Shown: piece by piece, positions 1-6,309 of the stretch
How positions within the stretch are numbered: the stretch's first letter is position 1
How the letters are laid out: each line of letters begins with the position of its first letter
NCBI GenBank assembly: GCA_949935895.1
Contig: CATLGL010000049.1
Location: 1 to 10,873, forward strand
Length of the DNA: 10,873 bases
Direction of reading: 5' to 3'
From: an uncultured Clostridia bacterium
GTDB taxonomy: Bacteria; Bacillota; Clostridia; TANB77; CAG-508
The notes under the pieces: generated by a model
What the model saw: the letters and a program-made list of their open reading frames with translations, nothing else
Database searches by the model: none
What the model was told of the DNA's origin: nothing
Program-made: the position numbers and the translations under genes

Positions 1-513
1 AGTGATATTGAAGTATTTTATCCAGAAAGAATGGCATCTAGGATTTTAGGTATGGGAGATGTACTTTCCATTATTGAAAAAGCAGAAGAAGCCTTTGATG
101 AAGAAGAAGCTTTGAAATTAGAACAAAAATTAAGAAAACAAGAATTTGATTTAGACGATTATTTAACACAGTTAAGGCAAATGAAAAAAATGGGTTCATT
201 TTCATCAATTTTAAAAATGATACCAGGAATGAATGCTTTAAAAGATGTAAAAATAGATGATAAAGAATTTGTAAGAATTGAAGCAATTATTTGCTCTATG
301 ACCAAAAAAGAAAAGAGAAATCCTAAAATATTAAATGGTTCAAGAAGAAAAAGAATTGCAGATGGTGCAGGAGTAACAGTACAAGAAGTAAATAAATTTA
401 TGAACTCTTTTGAAATGACACAGAAAATGATGAAAAAAATGAAAACAGATAAGGGCATAAAAAATATGATAAAAGGAATCAATCCAGAAGATTTGAAGGG
501 CTTTAAAATGTAA
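1..513 (+). CDS. ffh: Signal recognition particle protein Ffh (SRP54), C-terminal part
   Basis: This is the 3' part of the gene; the open frame runs in from the window edge, so the true start lies upstream. Ffh is the GTPase that binds 4.5S/6S RNA and targets nascent membrane proteins to FtsY and SecYEG. The visible 170 residues begin at the end of the G domain (FYPERMASRILGMGDV, a conserved SRP54 block) and continue through the methionine-rich M domain. Near residues 95-145 is the RNA-binding block (RNPKILNGSRRKRIADGAG, then VQEVNKFM), followed by a Met/Lys-rich helix (MTQKMMKKMK). The protein ends normally at GFKM. The GTPase motifs are outside the window. Gene order ffh-rpsP-khpA-rimM-trmD-rplS is typical of Firmicutes. 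No clear terminator follows, so read-through into rpsP is possible. Confidence 0.96.
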   Translation, partial: SDIEVFYPERMASRILGMGDVLSIIEKAEEAFDEEEALKLEQKLRKQEFDLDDYLTQLRQMKKMGSFSSILKMIPGMNALKDVKIDDKEFVRIEAIICSMTKKEKRNPKILNGSRRKRIADGAGVTVQEVNKFMNSFEMTQKMMKKMKTDKGIKNMIKGINPEDLKGFKM

Positions 514-722
514 AAATAAATTTTTGTAAGAGCGATATGTCTATATCAATCTAAATAGGATATAAATAATGTCATTCAATTTTTAAATTTATATAAATAT
601 AGCTAATGCAGAAGAAGATTTTGATAAGAAAATACAAAAATGCTATGTATTTTTGTAGAAGTTATTTGTAAAGCTCATACTTCGCTAACAGCTAACTTAA
701 TTTTTCAGGAGGTGAACAAAAA
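514..722. other. Intergenic leader between ffh and rpsP
   Basis: This 209-bp AT-rich gap has no convincing open frame. It holds a perfect 9-bp inverted repeat (annotated separately) and the strong AGGAGGTG ribosome binding site of rpsP at 707-714, eight bases before the ATG. I see no hairpin followed by a T tract, so no supported terminator for ffh, and only weak promoter-like hexamers (TTGATA at 620-625, 17 bases before a poor TATGTA). It may be an untranslated leader of the ribosomal operon. Confidence 0.5.
633..657 (+). repeat. Perfect 9-bp inverted repeat upstream of rpsP
   Basis: TACAAAAAT at 633-641 pairs perfectly with ATTTTTGTA at 649-657 across a 7-base loop (GCTATGT). The stem is AT-rich and is not followed by a T run, so it does not look like an ordinary intrinsic terminator. 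It lies 65 bases before the rpsP start and could be an RNA leader element or a protein site. Chance formation in AT-rich DNA is possible. Confidence 0.4.
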
Positions 723-956
723 ATGGTAAAAATCAGATTACAAAGAGTAGGTGCTAAAAAAGCTCCATTCTATCATATTGTAGTTGCAGATTCAAGAAGA
801 GCAAGAGATGGAAAAATTATTGAACAAATTGGTACATATAACCCAATGACAGAGCCATCAACAATTGTACTTGATAAAGAAAAAGTAGCAACTTGGCTTC
901 AAAATGGTGCAAAACCAACAGATACAGTTAAAGCTTTAATTGAAAAAGCAAACTAG
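723..956 (+). CDS. rpsP: 30S ribosomal protein S16
   Basis: S16 is a small-subunit assembly protein that binds 16S rRNA. The 77-residue product begins MVKIRLQRVGAKKAPFYHIV and continues through VADSRRARDGKIIEQIGTYNP, the hallmark S16 block, then the WLQNGAKPTDTV segment before the C-terminal helix. Length is slightly below the usual 80-90 because the variable tail is short. The start is set by AGGAGGTG at 707-714 with eight bases of spacing. Its TAG stop overlaps the ribosome binding site of khpA, which implies translational coupling. Nothing unusual in frame or composition. Confidence 0.98.
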   Translation: MVKIRLQRVGAKKAPFYHIVVADSRRARDGKIIEQIGTYNPMTEPSTIVLDKEKVATWLQNGAKPTDTVKALIEKAN

Positions 957-960
957 GAGG
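955..960 (+). promoter_or_regulatory. Ribosome binding site of khpA overlapping the rpsP stop
   Basis: AGGAGG at 955-960 begins inside the TAG stop of rpsP (954-956) and sits nine bases before ATG at 970. It decides the khpA start: an earlier in-frame ATG at 940 would lie inside rpsP with no binding site at the right distance. Confidence 0.85.
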
Positions 961-969
961 AACAAGTTT

Positions 970-1203
970 ATGGAAGAAATGCTTGAAATAATTATAAAAA
1001 ATTTAGTTGCTAATCCAGAACAAGTTGAAATTACCCAAAATCAAAAAGAAACTATTATTAACTTTAGTGTTAAAGTTGATAAGAGAGATATGGGAAAAGT
1101 AATTGGAAAACAAGGAAGAATTGCAAAAGCAATTCGTACAGTTGCAAAAGCAATTGCTACAAAAGAAAATAAAAAAGTAAATATTGAATTTGTAGAAGAA
1201 TAA
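970..1203 (+). CDS. khpA: KH-domain RNA-binding protein KhpA
   Basis: This is a 77-residue single KH-domain protein of the YlqC/KhpA family, a small RNA chaperone-like binder encoded between rpsP and rimM in most Firmicutes. In studied relatives it pairs with KhpB/Jag and affects cell elongation and RNA stability. The GxxG loop is visible as GKVIGKQGR around residues 37-45, followed by the helix AKAIRTVAKAIA and the final strand KKVNIEFVEE. The start MEEMLEIIIKNLV matches the family and is fixed by AGGAGG overlapping the rpsP stop. RimM follows nine bases later, so the genes are co-transcribed. Confidence 0.93.
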   Translation: MEEMLEIIIKNLVANPEQVEITQNQKETIINFSVKVDKRDMGKVIGKQGRIAKAIRTVAKAIATKENKKVNIEFVEE

Positions 1204-1212
1204 GGAATAATA

Positions 1213-1719
1213 ATGGAATCATTAATTGAAATTGGTCAAATTGTAAATACTTATGGAATAAAAGGATTTGTAAAAGTAACTCCTTTTACAGATAATATCA
1301 ATCGTTTTGACGATTTGGAAAAACTTTATCTAGAAACAAAACAAGGATTAGAAAGTTTTCAAATTGAAGAAGTAAAATATAGTAAAAATATGGTACTATT
1401 GAAATTAAAAGGAATTGATGATATTAGTATTGCTGAAAATTATCGAAATTGTTATTTAAAAATAGCTCGTAAAGATGCGGTTACTTTACCAGAAGATACC
1501 TATTTTATTATTGATTTGATAGATATGGAGGTTGTAACAGAACAAGGAGAAATATTAGGTAATATTATTGATGTATATCCAACAGGAAGTAATGATATTT
1601 ATGTTGTAAAAAATGAACAAGGAAAACAAATACTATTGCCAGCGATTGGGCAGGTAGTAAAAAAAGTAGATGTTCCAAATAAAAAAATGACAGTTCACTT
1701 AATGAAGGGGCTTATATAA
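1213..1719 (+). CDS. rimM: Ribosome maturation factor RimM
   Basis: RimM helps assemble the 30S head around S19 and late 16S rRNA processing. The 168-residue product is of normal length. The N-terminal RimM barrel (about residues 5-85) contains the family block YGIKGFVKVTPFTDN, and the C-terminal PRC-barrel (about 95-168) contains YFIIDLIDMEV, GNIIDVYPTGSNDIYVV and ILLPAIGQVVKKVD. The ribosome binding site is weak (AAGGAATAATA overlapping the khpA stop), suggesting reinitiation after khpA. TrmD starts 11 bases downstream, the usual partner order. Arginine is encoded here by CGT and CGA as well as AGA, which matters for the CGG observation; a CGG trinucleotide occurs only across codons in GCG GTT. 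Confidence 0.96.
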   Translation: MESLIEIGQIVNTYGIKGFVKVTPFTDNINRFDDLEKLYLETKQGLESFQIEEVKYSKNMVLLKLKGIDDISIAENYRNCYLKIARKDAVTLPEDTYFIIDLIDMEVVTEQGEILGNIIDVYPTGSNDIYVVKNEQGKQILLPAIGQVVKKVDVPNKKMTVHLMKGLI

Positions 1720-1730
1720 TAGGTGATATT

Positions 1731-2451
1731 ATGAAATTTGATGTTTTAACTTTATTTCCAGAAATGTTTGTACCACTTAAAGAGAGTATTATAGGAAGAG
1801 CAATAAAAAATAATTGTATTCAACTTGATATTATAAATATGAGAGACTTTTCAAAAGACAAACATAAAAAAGTAGATGATACACCTTATGGTGGAGGAGC
1901 AGGAATGGTAATAAGACCAGATGTGGTATATGCTGCCTATCAATCAGTAAAGAATGAGCAAGCAAAAGTAATTTACTTAACACCACAAGGAAAGACATTA
2001 GACCAAGCAGAAGTCCAAAGATTAAGTGGGTATCAACATATTATTCTATTATGCCGGACATTATGAAGGAATTGACCAAAGGGTAATTGATGAAATTGAG
2101 CCAGAAGAAATTTCTATTGGCGATTATGTTTTAACAGGAGGGGAACTTCCTGCAATGGTGTTAATTGATAGTGTGGCAAGATATGTAGAGGGGGTCTTAA
2201 GGGAAACTTCAATAAAAGAAGAATCATTTGTAAGTGGAATTTTAGAATATCCGCAATATACAAGACCAGAAGTTTTTAAAGGGAGAGAAGTGCCAAAAAT
2301 ATTAAAATCAGGACATCATGAGCATATTGAAAAATGGAGAAGAAAAAAAGCAATTGAAATTACCTATCAAAAAAGACCAGATTTATTAAAAAAGGAAAAT
2401 TTTACGAAAGACGAGATAGAGTATATCAATAATTTGAAAGAAAATGAATAA
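1731..2451 (+). CDS. trmD: tRNA (guanine-N1)-methyltransferase TrmD, with an internal +1 shift at a CGG codon
   Basis: TrmD methylates N1 of G37 in tRNAs with G36, using SAM bound in a trefoil knot, and so prevents +1 frameshifting; it is near-essential in bacteria. The first frame gives MKFDVLTLFPEMF and the DDTPYGGGAGMV block, then reaches HIILLC followed by CGG at 2055-2057, and would stop at TGA 2064-2066. Skipping one C (2054 or 2055) gives ...LLC-GHYEGIDQRV, the invariant TrmD motif, then EISIGDYVLTGGELP and the normal C-terminal domain. The restored product is 239 residues, the usual size. Everything on both sides of the discontinuity is well conserved, so decay is unlikely. I infer either recoding at CGG or a one-base sequence error. 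Confidence 0.9.
2055..2057 (+). other. Putative +1 recoding site 1 (C|GGA in trmD)
   Basis: Zero frame reads TGC CGG ACA TTA TGA. Dropping the C gives TGC GGA CAT TAT GAA, that is C-G-H-Y-E. The recovered Gly is the first residue of the invariant GHYEG motif. No Shine-Dalgarno-like element lies a few bases upstream and no obvious downstream stem is visible, unlike the RF2 (prfB) frameshift site. Confidence 0.65.
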
Positions 2452-2471
2452 AGAAGGAGGAAAATTTTCAA

Positions 2472-3062
2472 ATGGATATTATAAAATCAATTGAACATGA
2501 ACAATTAAAAAACAAAGTTCCAGTATTAGATGTTGGAAATACAGTAAGAGTTCATGTCAGAATTAAAGAAGGAAACAGAGAAAGAATTCAAGTATTTGAA
2601 GGAATTATTATTAAAAAACAAGGTGGAGGATTAAATGAAACATTTACAGTAAGAAGAATTTCTTATGGTGTAGGAGTTGAAAAAACATTCTTAGTTCATT
2701 CACCATTAGTTGAAAAAGTAGAATTAGTAAGAGTGGGTAAAGCAAGAAGAGCAAAATTATTCTACTTAAGAGATAGAGTAGGAAAAGCATCTAAGACAAA
2801 GGAGAAACTAGGTGCAAGAATTGAAAATAAAGAAATTACAATCAAAGAAGAAATGACAGAAGAACCAGTTGCTGAAGTAACAGAAGTGGTAGAACAACCA
2901 CAAGCAGATGTAGCAGTAGCTCCAGAAGAAACACCAGCAGTTGAAACAACAGAAGTTGTTACAGAGGAAGTAGTAGATACAGTAAAAGAAGAAGTAGTTG
3001 AAACAGTAGAAGAAGCACCAAAGGCAGAAGAAGTGAAAGAAGAAGGAAAAACAGAGGAATAA
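2472..3062 (+). CDS. rplS: 50S ribosomal protein L19 with long acidic C-terminal extension
   Basis: L19 sits at the 30S-50S interface (bridge B8). Residues 1 to about 115 are a standard L19: VPVLDVGNTVRVHVRIKEG, then QVFEGIIIKKQGGG, TFTVRRISYGVGVEKTF and KARRAKLFYLRDR. Bacterial L19 normally ends soon after this point. Here a further tail of about 80 residues follows, very rich in Glu, Val and Thr/Ala/Pro with repeated EE-V-TE-V units. It is probably disordered and strongly negative, in contrast to the basic L19 core. The gene starts after AAGGAGG at 2454-2460 and is the last of the operon, ending six bases before a strong terminator. The tail is in frame and shows no composition break, so it appears genuine. 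Confidence 0.96.
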   Translation: MDIIKSIEHEQLKNKVPVLDVGNTVRVHVRIKEGNRERIQVFEGIIIKKQGGGLNETFTVRRISYGVGVEKTFLVHSPLVEKVELVRVGKARRAKLFYLRDRVGKASKTKEKLGARIENKEITIKEEMTEEPVAEVTEVVEQPQADVAVAPEETPAVETTEVVTEEVVDTVKEEVVETVEEAPKAEEVKEEGKTEE

Positions 3063-3067
3063 GAATA

Positions 3068-3108
3068 AAGGCTGACGAAATTTTAATTTCGTCAGCCTTG
3101 TTTTGCTT
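3068..3108 (+). terminator. Intrinsic terminator of the rpsP-rplS operon, probably bidirectional
   Basis: AAGGCTGACGAAAT at 3068-3081 pairs perfectly with ATTTCGTCAGCCTT at 3086-3099, a 13-14 bp stem with a tiny AT loop, followed by a T-rich tract (TTGTTTTGCTT). Read from the other strand it also ends in a T-rich stretch, so it can serve the convergent gene at 3139-3390. Confidence 0.95.
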
Positions 3109-3138
3109 GACAGCCAAAAAACAGCTGATTACGGAACA

Positions 3139-3390
3139 TTATTCAAATGCTGCTTCATTGGAAGGATGAATATAAGTGTAGTCAATGTACTCATAGGTAG
3201 CATTGCCACGAACCCTTGAACCAATGGCAGGGCATTTTTTGAGGTTGCCTTCAAAGTCAGAAGAGACTACCTTAGTATTTTTGCTAACTTTGAAGGTATA
3301 GCCACCAGTCTCTGTTTGTTCAAATGCCTCAACATCATTATAGACTACCATTTTGTTGTTTGGAAAAAAAATTTTTAAAGAATTTTTCAT
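3139..3390 (-). CDS. Small hypothetical protein (83 residues)
   Basis: I do not recognise this family. The protein is 83 residues, with no signal peptide or membrane segment, and looks like a small beta-rich domain: MKNSLKIFFPNNKMVVYN, then TGGYTFKVSKNTKVVSSDF, and YEYIDYTYIHPSNEAAFE at the end. The gene is supported by GGAGGT seven bases before the ATG, a near-consensus promoter at 3431-3459 and a downstream terminator shared with rplS. Arg codons are CGT and AGG. It is transcribed alone, divergently from the small gene at 3614-3856, with a near-palindrome between their promoters that could co-regulate them. Confidence 0.75.
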   Translation of the reverse strand: MKNSLKIFFPNNKMVVYNDVEAFEQTETGGYTFKVSKNTKVVSSDFEGNLKKCPAIGSRVRGNATYEYIDYTYIHPSNEAAFE

Positions 3391-3430
3391 ATAATACCTC
3401 CATGTTCCTGTTTACTGAGTTTCATCTACT

Positions 3431-3459
3431 ATTATATCATATTTACATAAAACATGCAA
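3431..3459 (-). promoter_or_regulatory. Sigma-A type promoter for the gene at 3139-3390
   Basis: On the minus strand TTGCAT (3459-3454) and TATAAT (3436-3431) are separated by exactly 17 bases, with TG one base before the -10 (extended -10). Transcription would start about 35 bases before the ATG. Confidence 0.75.
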
Positions 3460-3464
3460 ATTCG

Positions 3465-3489
3465 ATGTTCATTTACTATAAATGAGCAT
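3465..3489. repeat. 25-bp near-palindrome between divergent promoters (operator candidate)
   Basis: Arms ATGTTCATTT (3465-3474) and AAATGAGCAT (3480-3489) match at 9 of 10 positions around ACTAT. The element lies just upstream of the -35 of the leftward promoter and 20 bases upstream of the -35 of the rightward one, where a dimeric regulator could act on both. The regulator is unknown. Confidence 0.5.
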
Positions 3490-3508
3490 GAAAAGATATT
3501 ATATAAGA

Positions 3509-3537
3509 TTGCCAAAATCTACATAATGTGATATAAT
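3509..3537 (+). promoter_or_regulatory. Sigma-A type promoter for the gene at 3614-3856
   Basis: TTGCCA (3509-3514) and TATAAT (3532-3537) are separated by 17 bases, with an extended -10 (TGA before TATAAT). It mirrors the leftward promoter in design. Confidence 0.75.
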
Positions 3538-3613
3538 GCAAAACATACAAACCTTTTTTAGTTCCACTGGTTTGGAGATAATTTTATAATTAATCTTAAC
3601 GGAGGAAATGCTT

Positions 3614-3856
3614 ATGGAACAAAACAAAAGAGTATATTGGGGGTATGGTATAGCGGGTATTACCGAGCAGCCCAAAGTAGGAAAATCTATAGAGCTTACT
3701 AAAGTAGAAGTCTTTGGTAAATCTACACTTGGGGCAGTAATACAACAACAGCACCATGAGACGAAACCAATTGTAAAAGTCCAGCGAATTGCTGAAAATA
3801 TGTCTATTCTTTGGACAGAAGAGGAAGGTTATGCGGTTTACTGGACAGAGTCATAA
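3614..3856 (+). CDS. Small hypothetical protein (80 residues)
   Basis: I do not recognise this family. The product begins MEQNKRVYWGYGIAGIT and ends EEEGYAVYWTES; it has several aromatic residues, no signal peptide and no membrane segment. GGAGG at 3601-3605 is eight bases from ATG 3614 but only two from the in-frame ATG at 3608, so 3614 is preferred. A good promoter lies 77 bases upstream and an intrinsic terminator follows the stop at once, so it is a monocistronic unit. It is divergent from the small gene at 3139-3390. Two CGG trinucleotides occur only across codons (GCG GGT, GCG GTT). Confidence 0.75.
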   Translation: MEQNKRVYWGYGIAGITEQPKVGKSIELTKVEVFGKSTLGAVIQQQHHETKPIVKVQRIAENMSILWTEEEGYAVYWTES

Positions 3857-3858
3857 GC

Positions 3859-3906
3859 AAAAAGAGAGGGCCAAAGGCGTAAAAACTTTTGGCTCTCTTT
3901 TTTATT
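3859..3906. terminator. Bidirectional terminator between the small gene and the Lon-like gene
   Basis: AAAAAGAGAG-G-GCCAAA pairs with TTTGGCTCTCTTTTT across a short loop, with one bulged G. T tracts follow in both directions (CTCTCTTTTTTATT on the plus strand, CTCTCTTTTTGC on the minus). It serves the + gene ending at 3856 and the - gene whose restored stop is at 3905-3907. Confidence 0.85.
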
Positions 3907-6288
3907 ATTTACTACTTACCTCAGCATATTTCTTCAATTTCTCATATACAAGTGCATTTACTGTTCCAGATGGGAAGTGTCCAGTTTTATCTTTTTTACC
4001 GAGCAGGAACTCCAGTTAATACTTCAATTCCTTCTTCAATGGAGGAAACAGCATAAATGTGGAAATTCCCATTTTTACAAGCAGCAACAATTTCATCAGA
4101 TAAACTAAGATTATCAACATTTTGAACAGGTATCATAACTCCGTGAGAACCATCTAAGCCTCTCATTTTACAAATCTGATAAAATCCTTCGATTTTTTCA
4201 TTTACTCCACCAATTGGTTGAATTTCACCTTTTTGGTTGACAGAACCAGTAACTGCAATAGATTGGTTAATTGGTACACCAGATAAACTAGAAAGTAGGG
4301 CATATAATTCTGTACTAGAGGCACTATCGCCATCAACTCCATTGTATAACTGCTCAAAACAGATACTAGCAGTTAAGGATAATGGAATATCCTGTGCAAA
4401 CATTTCTCCAATATATCCACTCAAAATATACACACCTTTGGAATGAGAAGAACCAGAAAGTTCTACTTCACGTTCAATATTGATAATACCCGATTTCCCT
4501 GTATAGGTATTAACAGTAATTTTGGAAGGCTTTCCAAAGGAATAATCTCCAATGGTCATAACAGTTAATCCATTAATTTGTCCAACTTTTGCACCAGAGG
4601 TGTTAATCAATAAGGTGTTTTCACGAATCATTTCAGTATAACGAGAATCATATTTTTTAACTCTATCAATTCGTTCTTCTAAGGTTTTAGTAATAAAATC
4701 TGCAGTCACTATTTTAGATTTTGCTAGTTTTGCCCAGGTACAAGCTTCTGCCACAATTTCAGAAAGGTCATTAAATCTTGTGGATAATTTTTTCTTACTA
4801 TTTGCAAGTTTAGAGGAATACTCTACCATTTTTGCAACAGCACTTGCATCTAAAGGTGGTAATTCTTCTTGTTCACAGAAACCATGAATAAAACGAGCAA
4901 GTTTTAATTCATTTTCTTCATTCCTTGGAGCATCATCTTCGAACTCTACTTTTACTTTAAATAATTTTTTAAAATCAGAATCCATAGCAAGTAAGGTATG
5001 ATAAATATTTGAACTTCCTATTAAAATTACTTTTAAATCTAAGGGGATAGGTTCTGGTTTTAAAGAAACCATTACCATAGAACTACGTTGGTCAACAGCG
5101 TTTTCAATATTTAATTCTTTGATACGTAATGCCTTTTTTAAAGCTTCATAACATAAAGAATTGCTTAATAAATCTTTTGCTTGTAAAATAATATATCCGC
5201 CATTTGCACGATGTAAAAGACCTGGTTGTAACATTGTATAATCTGTTTTTAAAGAGCCATAGTAATTTTCATATTCTAGTTTTCCAAATAAATTATGATA
5301 AGAATAGTTAGAATCCATAATAACAGGAGAACCTTCTAATTCACTATTATCAATAAACAAATTGGCACGATAATTAAGCCATGGTTGTTTTTGTTCTTGG
5401 CGTGGTACAGCTTGATTTTGCACTTGTTGAGTAGCTGGTTGTTCAATAAATAATGGTACATTTTTTAAGATATCTTTTTTTACATTATCTAAAAATTTAT
5501 TTACTTTTTTATTTCTTTTATATTTTGATTTAATATAATTTATATGAGTGTTAATAGTAAGCAAGGCAACATTAGATTGCCATTCTTCAATTTTTTTATC
5601 AGATGCTTTTTCGATTGCTTTAATTTCAGAAATTACTGTTAGAATTTGTTCTTGTACAATACTAGATTTGCTTTCAAATTCTTTTTTTATCGATTCATCT
5701 AATTTATCAAACTCTTCTTCTTCAATGGTTTTTCCATCAATAACAGGCATCATATAAATGCCATTTTGTGCAGTTTTTACTTGAAATCCATATTTCATAG
5801 ATGCTTTATTTAATTTTTCTAATAAAGAGGAGCGTTTTTGTTCGAATTCTTGTTTTATCAATGTTTTTTCTTTTTCAAAGTCCTCATTACTAAAGGTTTT
5901 ATTGATATCTGCTTTAATATCTTTTATAAAACCCTCCATATCTTCTTTAAATTCTTTACCCTGACCAGCATTAAAAGCAACAGCAATTGGCTCATTAGGG
6001 TTATCAAAATTATAAATATAGCACCAATCAGAGGGCGTTTTTTCCTTTTTAGAAATTCGTTTTAAATAATTTTTAGTATACATTGTTTTTCCGAACGCCA
6101 TCAGGACCTTCTAGATACAAGTTATATCCTTTTACATCAACACTAATTCCAAATTCTAGTGCTTTAATTCCTCTTTCTTGTCCAATTCCTGTATTGATGG
6201 ACTCTAATTCAGAAGTGTCAGAAAATTTAAAAATAGTAGGATTACAATAATCTTTTAACTGGGTATAGTTTAGTTCATTCTTTTTCAT
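3905..6288 (-). CDS. Lon-like ATP-dependent protease (LonB/COG1067 type), with two internal +1 shifts at CGG codons
   Basis: This is an AAA+ Lon-family protease. The first frame (6288 leftwards) gives GIGQERGIKALEFG and LEGPDGV, then CGG at 6093-6091; without a shift it would stop after 71 residues. Skipping the C gives GPDGVGKTMYTKNYLK, a complete Walker A motif, and the frame continues for 700 residues. At 4001-3999 a second CGG is followed directly by TAA; skipping its C gives VPAGKKDKTGHFPSGTVN and a normal Lon-like C-terminus of about 30 residues, ending at a TAA at 3905-3907. The restored protein is 793 residues. The catalytic Ser lies in DGDSASS (Ser655) and Lys in VNEKIEG (Lys698), 43 apart as in Lon. 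The gene follows tsaB-rimI with AAGGAG before its ATG. Intact active site and Walker A argue against a pseudogene. Confidence 0.88.
3999..4001 (-). other. Putative +1 recoding site 3 (C|GGT in the Lon-like gene, C-terminal)
   Basis: Minus strand zero frame: GTT CCT GCT CGG TAA. Dropping the C (plus-strand G at 4001) gives GTT CCT GCT GGT AAA AAA GAT, V-P-A-G-K-K-D, the conserved Lon-family ending. The next zero-frame codon is a stop, so without the skip the last 31 residues are lost. Confidence 0.65.
6091..6093 (-). other. Putative +1 recoding site 2 (C|GGA in the Lon-like gene, Walker A)
   Basis: Minus strand zero frame: GAT GGC GTT CGG AAA AAC, then a TAA five codons past CGG AAA. Dropping the C (plus-strand G at 6093) gives GAT GGC GTT GGA AAA ACA, D-G-V-G-K-T, the Walker A P-loop. 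The skip creates the glycine directly before the catalytic Lys. Confidence 0.65.
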
Positions 6289-6309
6289 TCGTTTTTCTCC
6301 TTTTTATTA

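Noticed and set aside
940..1203. khpA starting at ATG 940
   Set aside because: This would overlap rpsP with a non-family N-terminus; AGGAGG at 955-960 places the start at 970.
2040..2060. RF2-type (prfB) programmed frameshift at trmD
   Set aside because: No Shine-Dalgarno-like sequence sits a few bases upstream and no slippery P-site codon such as CTT is present; the three sites have different preceding codons (TGC, GTT, GCT).
2026..2451. Second half of trmD as an independent gene starting at the ATG at 2026
   Set aside because: The first residues from this ATG do not match TrmD until GHYEG, there is no ribosome binding site, and the frame joins the upstream half perfectly after skipping one C.
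3789..4019. Open frame of 76 codons on the + strand
   Set aside because: It overlaps the small gene, runs through a terminator hairpin and lies opposite the Lon-like C-terminus; no ribosome binding site.
3996..6101. Lon-like gene starting at the ATG at 6101 and ending at the TAA at 3996
   Set aside because: That ATG lies inside the Walker A region with no ribosome binding site, and the conserved N-terminal and C-terminal sequence lies in the neighbouring frames just beyond the two CGG codons.
1731..6288. trmD and the Lon-like gene as ordinary pseudogenes
   Set aside because: Apart from the three single C insertions no stop, deletion or loss of a catalytic residue is visible, and all three changes have the same form; random decay would not produce this.
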